Assembly: GCF_964275005.1 (NCBI RefSeq)
Contig: NW_027307654.1
Location: 310,001 to 374,000 of the forward strand
Source of the DNA: Diadema setosum
Lineage: Eukaryota; Echinodermata; Echinoidea; Diadematoida; Diadematidae
Direction: 5' to 3'
DNA: 64,000 nucleotides
The position numbers and the translations under genes are program-made. The notes below the pieces were generated by a model, which was given only the letters and a program-made list of their open reading frames with translations, did not search any database and was not told the DNA's origin. Within the stretch, counting starts at the first letter, position 1; each line of letters opens with the position of its first letter. Below are positions 1-11,518 of this stretch, in pieces.

Positions 1-39
1 ACATTATCCTACAAGACAGAATATTGTTCAACTCTGTTA

Positions 40-815
40 CCTCTCTAAAGGCGGGCGTAAGAACGGGTGCGCGTCACGAGACCGACGTCCACGAGTCATA
101 CAGCCCACAAATCATACATCAGCTCACAAGAGTCATACAGCCCGCGAGTCATGCAGCCCACAAGTCACAGCCCATGAGTCCGACACTAAGCAAACAAGGC
201 CCACGAGACCGACACATTACGCGCCATGTTGTATCTGTCGAACTCGTGGTCTGTTCCCTACGTAGTGTCGAACTCATGGGCTTTATTTGCCTAGTGTCGA
301 ACCCATGGGCTGTATGACTCATGGACCTGTTTTCAATGTCGAACTCGTGGGCTGTGTGATTGGGTGCACGTCACGAGACCGACACCCACGAGTCATATAG
401 CCCACAAGTTATACAGCTCACAAGTCATACAGCCCACGGTCGGTCTCGTGGCCTTTCTTTGCTTAGTGTCGGTCTCGTGAGCCTTTTTAGCTTAGTGTCG
501 GTCTCGTGGGCCGTTTTTGCCTGCTGTCGGTCTCGTGGGCTTTCTTTGCTTAGTAGGCCTATCGGTCTCATGAGCCTTTATTGCTTAGTGTCGGTCTCGT
601 GGGCTATGCTTGCTTAGTGTCGGTCTCATGAGCCTTTTGTGCGTAGTGTCGAACTCATTGGCTGTATGACTCCTGAGCCGTATAACTCGTGGGCTGTATG
701 ACTCATGGACCTATTATTGATGTCGGTCTCGTGGACCGTATGACTCGTGGGTGTCGGTCTCGTGGGATGCCCCCTTGTGATTCATGGGTGTCGGTCTAGT
801 GGGATGACCCCGTAA
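40..815. repeat. Degenerate minisatellite of a GTCGGTCTCGTGGGC motif
   Basis: The motif GTCGGTCTCGTGGGC and variants (GTCGAACTCATGGGC, TCGGTCTCATGAGCC) recur about every 29 bp between 440 and 660. They recur less regularly on either side, and in reverse complement near 78, 192 and 376. Spacers are T-rich (TTTCTTTGCTTAGT) or of the type GTATGACTCGTGG. No coding potential is convincing. A related stretch lies at 32,340-33,420. Confidence 0.8.
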
Positions 816-869
816 GAACGGCATGCAATATACCAAAATTAATACAATCACATTTCTGCTTCTTCCATT

Positions 870-2414
870 TTATTTTCCAAATTTCAATGGGGGGGGGGGG
901 ATGATTGTACAGGCCATCCCCCACCTCCATGGGGGGGGGGGGGATATACCCCCCATCCCCCATACGCCCATGGTAAATACGTCAGACAAGCAAGCAGCAA
1001 CCATAAGGAGTCTGTTTTCAAAGAAGAAATAATTCGTGTGGCAATAAAAATCGGCTGGATTGATTGAACAAATAGCCCGTTTTTGTATTTTGAAAATGTT
1101 ATCAATGTGTGATTTTGCACAGTTTCCCCAGGCAAGTATACCGTAACTTAGATAGGGTGAAATAAGCGTTAAATATAAGTTTTTCACAATATACTTGGGA
1201 AAAATGTTTTAGCTTATTTAAAATCCCAGTATTTCTTGAGAGCATCTTCGAAAAATAATCTATGTGATATTTCCATATTCATTCATGGTCAATACATAGA
1301 CCTAAAAATTTAAACGATTCAACTTGAATCAAACAATCATTATTCATTTTTATATCCTCAGGCAAGTGGGGTAACAGAATTACTAAATAACATATATACA
1401 AACGGTTTTGTTTACATTGAGAGACAATTTGTTTGCTTGAATCCACATTTGAACCGACGTTATTCTCTGATCGATACATCTAAATGGGTTTTAGGGTTTC
1501 GATGTGAAAAAAAGATATTTGAATCATCGGCAAAAAGAAAAAAAGATAAAACATTAGATGATTTTTTTTTTGAAATCATTTATACAAAGAATAAAGTAAA
1601 AGTAGGCTTAAGAGGGATCCTTGAGGGACCCCGCAAGATAGTGTTTTTAAACTTGAACTATAGAGCCGTTGATATCGACAAAATGTTTCCTGTTGGTTAG
1701 GTAGCTCCTGAAGCAGTCCAAGGCCTTTTCACGTATCCCATAATGCGAGAGTTCATATAACAAACTATCGTGATTGATAGTGTCAAAGGCCTTGGACAGG
1801 TCCGGGAATATACCAGCTGTATGTGATGAGTCGTCAATAGCGTGGGCTATTTTATCGACAAAAGCAAGCACAGCGTAAGTAGTAGAGTGTGGTTTTTTGT
1901 TCTAAATCTAAACTGAGAATCACAAAAAGTATTACATTCGTTTAAGAACTTAATAACAAGAGAATATATCAAATGTTCGAGAATCTTGGAAATCGCGGTC
2001 ATATGAGAAATTGGACGACAATTACTTACTTCTTCTTTATTACCTTTTTCATAAACCGGAACAACTTTAGCAATTTTCATTTGACTGGGTACTACGCCAG
2101 TAACAAGGGACAAATCTAATATATGATTATGTTAAAGGAGACAATATTGTGGATATAGTATTTTTCAATAAAAAATTCGTAATGCCATCATTTCCAGCAC
2201 TCTTTTTTGTTTTTAACTTGTGAACTACGTCCCTCACCTCGTATTCTTGGATGGGAATAAAAAACACCCCCTGAGGATTTGGATCAATTAGAAAATAATG
2301 ACATTCTTTATCTGATGTTACTGGTACATTACTAGCAAGACTGGGGCCTAAATCAACAACAACAACAACAAAATCATAAAACGCATAATCAACATGTACC
2401 GGATTTTGGATCAA
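870..2414 (-). mobile_element. Decayed non-LTR retrotransposon (reverse transcriptase remnant)
   Basis: Read 2,414 to 870 on the minus strand, the pieces follow the order of a jockey/CR1-like reverse transcriptase. First comes KLKTKKSAGNDGITNFLLK (about 2,150-2,230), then the CRPISHMTAISKILE block (about 1,975-2,040), then DLSKAFDTINHDSLLYELSHYGIR (about 1,730-1,830, given here only as the family block). CGVPQGS follows near 1,630, the FADD catalytic box near 1,523-1,537, and the SFKFLG block near 1,300. The thumb region with YGILAWGN and KIQKRAICSI lies at 1,040-1,170. These blocks lie in all three frames with stops between them, so the copy is dead. The 5' half (endonuclease) is not seen. 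Confidence 0.85.
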
Positions 2415-3065
2415 GATACCATGCTAAGATATTTCCTTCACTTGTTCTGATTTATCATTAACTCTGCATGAGAACTTCATTAATCACCTTCATAGGACTC
2501 TTGGTATTGGAACTTATCAGAACGTAGCTGCACGCACCAGATCGGGGATCCTGATAGTAATGATCATGTAAGATCAAAACCAATCGTAGACTCAATCGGG
2601 ACAATCCTATCTGGTCGTATTTGAAAGGGAGACCAGATCGTGACAGATCGTATTGCTTGAAATAGACCGATCGTGACCATGTCGCATCCAAGCGAACCAA
2701 CACGTATTGACTGGCATAACCTCGTATGCAAACGTGAATTTCAGACGAGTTCAACAAAACTTCCACGATCAGTTACGAATGTCCAATCGTGTCGTTCGCA
2801 ATGGATCACACAACAGTGGGAACCCCGATTTAGATGAAACATTTTTGGATGGGTATCCCCCTACCAGGCGAGAGAGATTTTGCATTTTCAGAATTGAAAT
2901 TCAGCGATCTGGTGCACACTTTGATGAAATATTTGGACAGTTTTCTATCAAAAGCAAGAAATTGTCCCCATTGCGGGAATCATTAGGGGAACAAAATGAT
3001 ATGTTTGCCCCCCCTTCGGCCCCCTCTAAGATTGAGGCCCCCGTATACGAGGGAGCTTTTGCATT
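2415..3065. other. Non-coding, partly a poly-G-unit repeat
   Basis: No gene is supported. From about 2,850 the sequence matches the recurring unit described at 3,956-6,085, with the phrases GAGAGATTTTGCATTTTCAG, ATCTGGTGCACACTTTGATG and TTTGCCCCC. The part before 2,850 has several GATCG and ATCGTGA words but no recognisable element. Confidence 0.5.
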
Positions 3066-3290
3066 TTAGCTCATCTGAGCCGAAGGCTCAAGTAAGTGAG
3101 CTATTGCGATCGCTCTTCGTCCGGCGTTCGCCGTGCTTAAACTTTCAACATTTTCATGTTGTCCTTGATAATAACATATTGGATATCCACTAAACTTGGC
3201 AAGTAGCATTCCCAGGGGATAGAATCTCAATGTGTTCAAATTGGCACCATGCTCCCCTTTGGGTCCCCACAAACCGCCTAAATCAAGAAG
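3066..3290 (+). repeat. Dispersed repeat with a hairpin head (GAGCCGAAGGCTC)
   Basis: The head contains the stem-loop GAGCC-GAA-GGCTC nested between AGCTCA and TGAGCT. It is followed by ATTGCGATCGCTCTTCGTCCGGCGTTCG, shown here only to its sense (a GC-rich block). Then comes an AT-rich body ending near a stretch meaning 'cccctttgggtcccc'. I recognise this head as a type of repeat common in marine invertebrate genomes; the class is uncertain. Confidence 0.6.
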
Positions 3291-3389
3291 GAATATTCAA
3301 TATTCTTCTGCAGAATCAGACGTGATAGAGTTTTAAGTCTTTTTTTTTCAAACTGCCAAAGTGTACTACTTTCTAATATCTTGGTAAAA

Positions 3390-3955
3390 AATTTTAATGC
3401 AATAATTTTACCTCATCTTGATTATTGCAATGAATTGGGGGAACACAAACAGGGTACACATTCACAGATTATAATATGCTTAAAAAACGAGCTTTACGTA
3501 TAATAAACAATAGTCATTATATTAACAAGTTCACCACTCTTTGTGCAATTTCGGATGCTTCCAATTTTTGATCCGGTCAAACTGAATGTTTTGTTGTTTA
3601 TGTATGTTTATACATGTTCCCGATGAATTCCTCACTCCATTCATATCTAATTCGGGAACGCTATAATTTTCGTAAACCTGTGACTTATTCAACTCTAAGC
3701 GGATTGCAATCTATATATTTTACAGGTGTCAAGAAATGTAATTCTATTGATGGTGACCTTAAATCTACCACTACATTTTCTAGGTGTAAAGTTCTATATA
3801 AACAGAGTGTATTTAGACAGAAGGTATCGATGACTGACTAGACTTCCTTTCTTCCACTACCTTTCTTTTTCTCATCTCTATTTCTCCGTACACTTAAGAT
3901 GGATGTGTGAGTGTGTGTGTGTGTGAGTGTGTCTGCCAAAAAAAAAAATAAGCTA
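3390..3955 (+). mobile_element. 3' end of a non-LTR retrotransposon
   Basis: Three frames together give the C-terminal end of a reverse transcriptase: LPHLDYCNEL near 3,410, then MLKKRALRIINNSHYINK at 3,478-3,530, then DPVKLNVLLFMYVYT near 3,570. After that come SHSYLIRERYNFRKPV and FTGVKKCNSIDG (3,620-3,760), with the stop at 3,839. A T/C-rich and TG-rich 3' tail follows and ends in an A-run at 3,940-3,950, as expected of a LINE 3' end. Frame breaks show it is a pseudo-copy. The strand is opposite to the remnant at 870-2,414. Confidence 0.8.
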
Positions 3956-4232
3956 AGGTATGTCTTTGTGTTTGACGACAGATGATTTAAGAACATGTGT
4001 TATTTCAATTTGGACTAATCTTCTGTATGTATCATTCAATGTCACAACAAGTGTTGGTTGATTATTTGACAAAACAATATGTTTGCCCCTCCGATGTTTT
4101 ATGGGGGGGGGGGGGGAGTAACTACCCCCTGCGCCCCCAGGATCGACGCCCCTATAAGGGAAGGAATTACCCCCTCCAACATGAGTGAGATTTTGCAATA
4201 TCAGACCTTTACTTCAGAGATCTAGGGGCACA

Positions 4233-4280
<48 letters not shown>

Positions 4281-6085
4281 CTGTGTGTGTGTGAAATATT
4301 GCTTCTGTCACAAAAGTGAGAAACATTAAATTGTATTCACGAAAATGTGCTGTGAAGGGGGATAGGTCCTTTCTCACGCAAGAGAGGCCTGGAATTCAGA
4401 GATATGGTGCACACTTTTGGTGAGATATTCGAGTTTTGTTTTTGTGAAAAGCGTAAGTATTCTATAGTAAAATAATAAACTAGAATTAGAAGAATGGGGG
4501 GGGGGGGAGTGACTGTGCCCACTCCCACACGAGGAAGATATGCTTTTTCAGATCTGAAATTCGGAGATCTGGTGCTCACTTTTGGTGAAATTTTTGGATT
4601 ATTTTCCTGTCAAAAAAACTAAGAAAAATGAATATTCACATATATTACGAATGACTAAATCGCGGTATCCCAGTACCAAATATATGGAAGTTGACGGGGG
4701 GAGGGGACTATGTGGGAGAGGATAGTCCCCTTGCACACGACGGACTTTTTGCATTTTTACAATTGAAATAGAACGATCTGATGCACACATTTGCGCCATG
4801 TTCGGAAATTTGTCAATCACCAAAGTATGCCAGATCTAATTCTAAGGATAGGACCCGAGTGAGGAAAGGGTAAATTTAAAGAGGATGAGGGAACATTTGA
4901 GTTTATTAGAATTGAAGTGACATATTTGATGCACACTTTGTGATGAAATATTCTGCATTTGCCCAACTTTTCGAAGTGTATTAAGTATATAATAGGCGAC
5001 GAAATTGGGAAGTGTGTGGAAAGGGGTATCACCCTCCGACGCAAGGAAAATTTCGCATTTTGACAATATTGAAATTCGAGGACCAGGTGCATAATATGGG
5101 TTAAATATTTGGACAGGTTTCAATCAAAAAGCAGGAAAATCTTCCTCATTTCGGGAAATATTGGGGACAAAATGACATGTTTGCTCCCTGTATAGCCCAA
5201 CTAGGATCGACACCCCTGCATACGAGGGAGCTTATGTGTTTATTCAAATCAAAATGAAAATATCTCGTAAACACGTTCATGATGGAATCTGGGAAAATTC
5301 CAATCCCAAAAGTGAGTACTAATTAAATCTGTGGAGGTGGAAGAACCCCATAGTTTATCTCCTCCCACCCACCAGAAGAAACGTTTGAATTTTTTTGACC
5401 GAATGAAAGACCTGCATGGTGCACACTTTAGATGAAATATTTGGAAATCTAAAAGTGTATGAAGTACAAAGGTCAGAATGAGGAGGGTATGGAAGGGGGT
5501 AGGACTGTTCCCCTCTCACGCGAGGGAGGTTTTGTATTTTCAAAATTGAAATTCTGCCATCTTGGGGTAATATATTTAGACAGTTTTCTATTTTAAAAAA
5601 AGAGAGAAAATTTCCACATCTCCGGAATAATGAGGAGGAGCAAAATAATATGTTTGCCCCCAATACTTTTATAGGAGGGAACCATCCCCTCCCCCCATCG
5701 ACGCCTCTGCATTATTATGAGGAAACTTTTGTAAGTGAAATATCTGCTGCACACTTTTAATAAAACATCAGGAAATACATCAATCTCAAAAGTGTACAAA
5801 GTCTGTCGAAAGGGACCCAGTGGGGAAGCTTTTGTATGTCTATGATTGCAATTCAAAGATCTGGTGCATAAGAATTTTTGGCGGTATTTATTTTGGACAA
5901 TTTCCAATCAAGAAAGTTCGAGATGTATTTTTTTTTCCTCATCTCGGGAATTGTTTGGTTGTTTGCCCCCAACATTTCCATGAAGGCACGGCAAATGGCC
6001 CTTTGCACACCCTCCACTCCCCCCCCCCCCCCCCCCCACGTAGGATCGACGCCCCTGATCATCGCTGTGTATGCCCATAGATGCA
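3956..6085 (+). repeat. Array of degenerate 150-300-bp units carrying poly-G tracts
   Basis: Each unit repeats the same phrases in order: GAGGGAGCTTTTGCATTTT, then AATTGAAATTC, then ATCTGGTGCACACTTT. Next come GAAATATTTGGACAGTTTTC, AAGCAAGAAAATTTCCCCAT, ATATGTTTGCCCC, a G-run or C-run of 8-15, and AGGATCGACGCCCCT. At least eight divergent copies are visible here. Related units lie at about 2,850-3,065, 22,330-23,470, 26,315-26,715 and 34,540-34,680. No coding function is suggested. Confidence 0.75.
4231..4294. repeat. (TG)n microsatellite
   Basis: A near-perfect TG dinucleotide run of about 60 bp inside the poly-G-unit array. Confidence 0.95.
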
Positions 6086-8232
6086 TCCTGACTGAGTCAT
6101 CAGGGTCATTATCGTTTGCTCAATGATTCAGGAAATGGAGGGGGTCAGTTATGGCGGTATCATTTGTTGTTGTTCGTTTTTGTTTTTGTTTTTGTTTTTC
6201 TACGTAATTTGCAGATGGTCCCACGTAGCGCGCGTCATAGCATGTATACCATGATGTAGGGCTATGTCACTTGACGTTGTCAACGTTATATAGGCTATAT
6301 TGATTAAAGAGTCGGTGGCCCTGGCTTATTTTCAGTGCCAAATACTGGAGGATAATGGTAGACATAATTCAAATACTTACACAATTTATTTCGAAATTTG
6401 ACCAGACGTAGTCAAGAATTTAATGCAGTCTGCCAGTTCCGAATCGAACTATTAATCAAATTCAAAGCTTCGTTGACATTACTCACGGTAAGATGATAAT
6501 GGGATATGCCAAATATTTCATACTGTATATCAAATGAAAGAAGTAAGGGAACATAAAAAAAAAAACATGAGATCGATATGAAAGCGAATCGCATGCCTCG
6601 TAAACTGTGACGTAGAAAGACTATAGTGATATACAGAATAGTAACATCAGATTATAAAGGGTAGCATGAAGAGTGTATTAAGGAATTTTATTTCATACTA
6701 AAACATTTATCTTCCTGGAAACTTGAGTTGTTTCTTTAACACAGATTTTTGTTTCATATCGCTCCATCAAGGAGGTGCTATAGGCGAGCTTCATGTCATT
6801 TTCTTATCAGATAACATTGTGTTTTGTGGTTTTCAGTAATTAGTACTTCGGGTTCCCGATTGGTCGTTACCTTTGCCTTAACAAAGTGTTACGAAATTAT
6901 TTAGGGGTAAAATTTTCCTGAAAAATGTCCGTTTTATATAACATAATTTCAACAAAAGTATCCCTGTGATGAAAAGTGGAAATAAAGTTGCCACAGAGAA
7001 TAAAAGTAACTTAGAATAAAGTAATCTGGTTTTGTTTTGTTTGTTTTTTTTTTGTTAAAGAGTCTGGGCAGGAATTTGGAAAAAGAAGGATACTAGCGCA
7101 ATGATCTTTTTAACAGAGTAACTATTTTCATTTTCTCAAAATATATAAAATAATGTAAAGGAGTCCAGCTGTTTGTATTAAATACAAACAGCTGGAGAGA
7201 AAATTGTTCTCTTTTTTTTTTTGTTCAAGTCATGTAGACTTTGATACTTTATTCCGTCAATATGATTCCAGTTTTGTTACAGTGTATGACAGGGTGTTAA
7301 GAAGACACTTCGAACGTCAAAATATATTCTATGGAGAATAATTCAGTAGGTGAATATTGGATATATAGACTAAATAGCCGCAAATACTTATTTCACTTCC
7401 ATGGAAATCCAATATCCCCGTAAGGACATTGGCCAGCATAATCCTCCAAATATACCTGACTTCTTTTACCTAATTTAGCATTGTTTAGTAAGGAGTTGAG
7501 TAAAGTACATGTACCTGTAAAAGGCCTTTAATGTACCATACCTGCCGCTTTTTATTTTCCCGATTACTCTATTTATCAAACATATTCCATTCCTTTTCTA
7601 AATATCTTTTTCATACAAAGAAGTAATACAAAGTCAATTCAGCGAACTAATTGATGAAGCTGTAAATTAAAGACGAACAGGGAGCTCTATTATCACCTGT
7701 ACACCAAGTACCATAATATCAAATATTGTGGCAATATGCCTATTGTTGGATTTTGTCGGTTAGTTGGCTACTTCTATAAAAAATAATCATGTATAACAAT
7801 GACTACTGTCGTTGAAGTATATGATGATGATATTACGCGCATTGCATTCAACTGAAAGATTCAACATGTTAGGAAACAATACTTAAGACTGATAATTATG
7901 TGGAACTTTGTTGGCTTTAATGGCGCAGACATGACACACCGCAGCGATAAAATAAACATAAGAAATTGCGCCCCTTCCGACATACTGTCGATGTGACTAA
8001 GTTATTTATAAATTGGTTACTATTATGATCTACGGTGCATTTTGTTTCACCTGTTGTTGTGAACAAGCATTTATGAAAGTATTAACATACACATATAACT
8101 CAATTATCAATTTAGATACACTCATATGTACTATTCCATGGTTTCGGTACAGTCATCGACAGCAATTTGTAGGAATCAGATTTTGTAAAGAAAATCGATC
8201 AAATGCGCTCAGGAGTTTGCATTGACGACCTG
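6086..8232. other. Non-coding AT-rich stretch
   Basis: No open frame has family signal. Visible items are a (TTTTTG)n run at 6,172-6,200, several T-runs of 9-10, and the perfect palindrome at 7,164-7,196. No transposon borders could be placed. Confidence 0.6.
7164..7196. repeat. Perfect 33-bp palindrome
   Basis: The arms TCCAGCTGTTTGTATT and AATACAAACAGCTGGA are exact reverse complements separated by a single A. This is a 16-bp-arm hairpin in otherwise unremarkable AT-rich DNA. Confidence 0.9.
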
Positions 8233-8236
8233 TTAA

Positions 8237-9728
8237 CCCTATAAAGCCCAAGCTATTTTGACCCTTCCCACGGTCAAGGGGGGGGGGGGGGGCACATTGT
8301 GCCCCCCCCCCCTGTATAACTTTGTTATTGTTTAATGTTTCATCGTCATACTTGGCACATAAGTAGAGCGTCTCATACTCTACATGACTGCACATTTGGT
8401 TTTTCTCAAGGTCACCTATAGAGGGAGCTATTCACCAAAATATGAAGAAATACATAGGAAATTTGCTTTAAAAAATGCTTTTTCTGTATAACTTCTTTAT
8501 CCCAAGTGTATGTGTTTAATGATGGATCAATCATTTTCATATTTCCCACAAATGATGTACAAGTCGAAGCTCGTTATTTGTCATGGTTGAAATTTGAGTA
8601 TATGAATGTAAGAACGACCCAAGTCCAATATTTGACCAAATTCAGTTTGACATGGGAAATTATAGCTTATGCATGGACTCATCTTGTGTATAAATGATAA
8701 ATCCTAATTACCCCCGGAAGTGCCTGAAATGAATAAGTTAAATCTTATATCAATGTAAGAATGAAGGACTTGGATCATTCTTACATTCATATAATAGCGC
8801 CCTCTCTCATCCTTCTCCCATCTCTATGGCAGAATATCATGTATATGAATCAAAGAACGACCCAAGTCCATATGAATCAAAGAACGACCCAAGTCCACCA
8901 CACAAAATGGCCTCTCCACAATTGATGTAAATGTTAATTGTCATAATAATATATGTTCTAATTTGTATATACAATGTTGCCTTCCCATCACAGTTAAATA
9001 GAATATTATTGGACAAATAAAAAAGATATGAAGTTTTTTTTTAGTTTACTCGAAATGATCTTCCATGGACTTGGGTCGTTCTTATATTCATATACTCATT
9101 TCTCAGGGTCACCACATGGGGCGCTATTAATAACAACATAAAGACATACATTATGAGACCTGTGATGCATTGTTTTGGATAGGTATATGCGTAGTTATCA
9201 CATTTCATATTTCCATAATATTGGATTTTTAAGTTTGCAGATTGATAATGTGATAAAGAGATGATATTAGAGTTATAACTTGGGTGAAGGAATCAAAATC
9301 ACACAGAATAGAACGGCAATCTTTGGAAAATACTGTTGTTTTCAATTATCTCTATTATTTCTATTGTTTTATGCCATTGCCACATGAAAACAAAGGAAAT
9401 AATAGGAAAAACATTTCAGGGCCATAATTACTTCACATTTTGCTTCTTCAGCAAATTTCAGCCAAGAAACGCCCATTTCATACACAATATATTGTTAATT
9501 GGAATTTGAACAGAAAAATACGCAAAATCTGACTGATATGGTTGTCATTCATGGTTGCCCTGGCAACCAGCAATATCAGATATAGCTAAATTATATATCA
9601 AAATGTTTGGAATAATATTTTAGGGAAAGTCACAAAATTTGGTTGAAATTGGATTAAGGGCGAAGGAGTGGCGAATGAAATCTGGTAGGGGGCACAATGT
9701 GCCCCCCCCCCCCCCGGGCTTTATAGGG
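8237..9728. mobile_element. Non-autonomous TTAA-flanked DNA transposon (piggyBac- or Kolobok-type)
   Basis: The ends are the perfect 13-bp inverted repeats CCCTATAAAGCCC (8,237-8,249) and GGGCTTTATAGGG (9,716-9,728). TTAA stands directly outside both (8,233-8,236 and 9,729-9,732). Subterminal GC-rich palindromes GGGGGCACATTGTGCCCCC (about 8,285) and GGGGGCACAATGTGCCCCC (about 9,695) mirror one another. TTAA targets with CCY ends are typical of piggyBac; Kolobok also uses TTAA. The interior has no transposase ORF, so this is a MITE-like derivative. A 502-bp second element is nested at 8,596-9,097. Confidence 0.85.
8596..9097 (+). mobile_element. Nested MITE, GAGTATATGAAT family, copy 1
   Basis: The inverted ends read GAGTATATGAATGTAAGAAC (left) and its near-complement at 9,066-9,097, extending inward as GACCCAAGTCCA for about 32 bp. 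The 4-bp direct repeat ATTT flanks it (8,592-8,595 and 9,098-9,101). The motif AGAACGACCCAAGTCC recurs inside in both orientations (near 8,610, 8,876 and 8,892, and inverted near the right end). A second copy in opposite orientation is at 55,074-55,579. It has no coding capacity. Confidence 0.85.
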
Positions 9729-9732
9729 TTAA

Positions 9733-10574
9733 TCGATCGACACCTTCCTTTCACGACGCGTTTGCAGGACTGTGATATTACTGAGTCTAAAGTTCAAAGT
9801 TCATTTTACTCAACAACCCATATTCTGGCTATCGGGGTCCAATTAAAAGTCATATTTCACATTATTACTTCAATAAATCAAACAGAGTTGCAAGTAACTT
9901 TAAGTTTATACAAAACAACTATGATAAGGTAAATAGGAGTGAAGTGCGATTGATGAAAATAAAAACAAAGAAGAATGTACAGAAATACACGGTTTGATAA
10001 TAGTAAACAAAACAGGAAGGAAAATATGAAGAGAGATGAGAGAGAGAGAGAGAGGATTAGTAAAAAGTAATAGGGAACAGTGAGAAGGACACAAAGCTGA
10101 TGACAAATTCCTTGGACATATTAACAATAAAAGAAATACGAGTGACATATCATTGATAAAAACAACAAAAAAGATTAAAAAACGTTAAAAAAAGTACAGA
10201 AATATATTCAGACAATAGGTGAACAAAGAATGAAGGGAATATATGGGCATGCGAGAGCAAGAAAATCTTTAATTTTCAGGAATGTGATTATATTATCTTC
10301 CAGAAACAATTGGCAATTTGGGATTAACACAACGGAATTTTCATTGAAAAATTATCTGAGAATCATTTAAGTGTTGGGAGTATTTATCAAAATAAAGCTC
10401 CTGCTTGATAATTCGAGAGTTCTAAAATAGAGAATGAAAATTCTTCTACATCACTACCCCCACTTTTGCTTGAAACTGCAATTCAATCTGGAGTTAGATA
10501 AATTTGCGCTTCTGCAAGAGTGAAATTTGATACAGGAATGAGATAGAATACTGTGAGACATTTTTTTCTTTCTT
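9733..10574. other. Non-coding stretch
   Basis: No gene or bounded element is recognised. There is a short (GA)n run at 10,036-10,056 and an A-rich region with many small open frames that look random. Confidence 0.6.
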
Positions 10575-11330
10575 TTTATGTCAAGGTGTTATTTTCCGAT
10601 ATTTGTAATTAATTTAGGTAGTTTTCACGTAGGAAAACTTTTTGTTTTGGAGTTTGCATTACTATAGTGTTTCAATATGTCAATTTCCGATATTCATGAT
10701 CAATTTACATTGTTTTCACATTCGAAAACATTGTGACTTGGAGTTTGCATTAAGTATTATTTCGGGATGTCATTTTCCGATATTTGTAATCGATATAGGA
10801 GGTTTTCACATAGGATAGCGTTGTGTTTTTGAGTTTGCGTTGAGTTTGCATTACTTAATATTTCGGGGTGTCATTTCCCGATATTTGTAATCGATATAGG
10901 TTGTTTTCGCATAGAATAGCGTTATGTCTTGGAGTTTGCGTTGATGTTTGCATTAATTAGTACACTGTATTTCGGGGTGTCATTTCCCGATATTTGTAAT
11001 CGATATAGGCTGTTTTCGCATACTCAGTAGGATAGCGTTGTGTTTTTGAGTTTGCGTTGAGTTTGCATTAATTAGTATTTCGGGGTGTCATTTCCCGATA
11101 TTTGTAATCGATATAGGTTTTTTTCGCATACTCAGTAGGATAGCGTTGTGTTTTTGAGTTTGCGTTGAGTTTGCATTAATTAGTATTTCGGGGTGTCATT
11201 TCCCGATATTTGTAATCGATATAGGTTGCTTTCGCATAGGATAGCGTTGTGTTTTGGAGTTTGCGTCGAGTTTGCATCAATTAGTATTTCGGCATTTATG
11301 ATCGATCATTAATATCCGTATTTCTGGGCA
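10575..11330 (+). repeat. Tandem minisatellite, about 105-bp period
   Basis: Seven to eight units contain in order TTTCGGGGTGTCATTTCCCG, ATATTTGTAATCGATATAGG, TTTTCGCATA, GGATAGCGTTGTG and GAGTTTGCGTTGAGTTTGC. The word CGATATTTGTAATCGAT marks the units near 10,774, 10,877, 10,985, 11,092 and 11,200; earlier units are more diverged. Unit length varies (about 90-108 bp). Confidence 0.9.
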
Positions 11331-11518
11331 TCATTCTGCTTTACATTTTCTGAATTTTGAAAGCGAAATATATTCAAAACGATATCTATTTGGTCAAGAA
11401 ATATGACTTTAATGATATTTTCACAAAATGTGTGTTTTTTTTTTTCAAGTTAGTGTTGACTGTTGAGCAGTTGCGTTAGTCATTCTTCGATAGAACGGAT
11501 TTACTTGATCGATACTAG

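Noticed and set aside
24..617. Two small plus-strand frames at the left edge
   Set aside because: Low-complexity readings of the GTCGGTCTCGTGGGC repeat.
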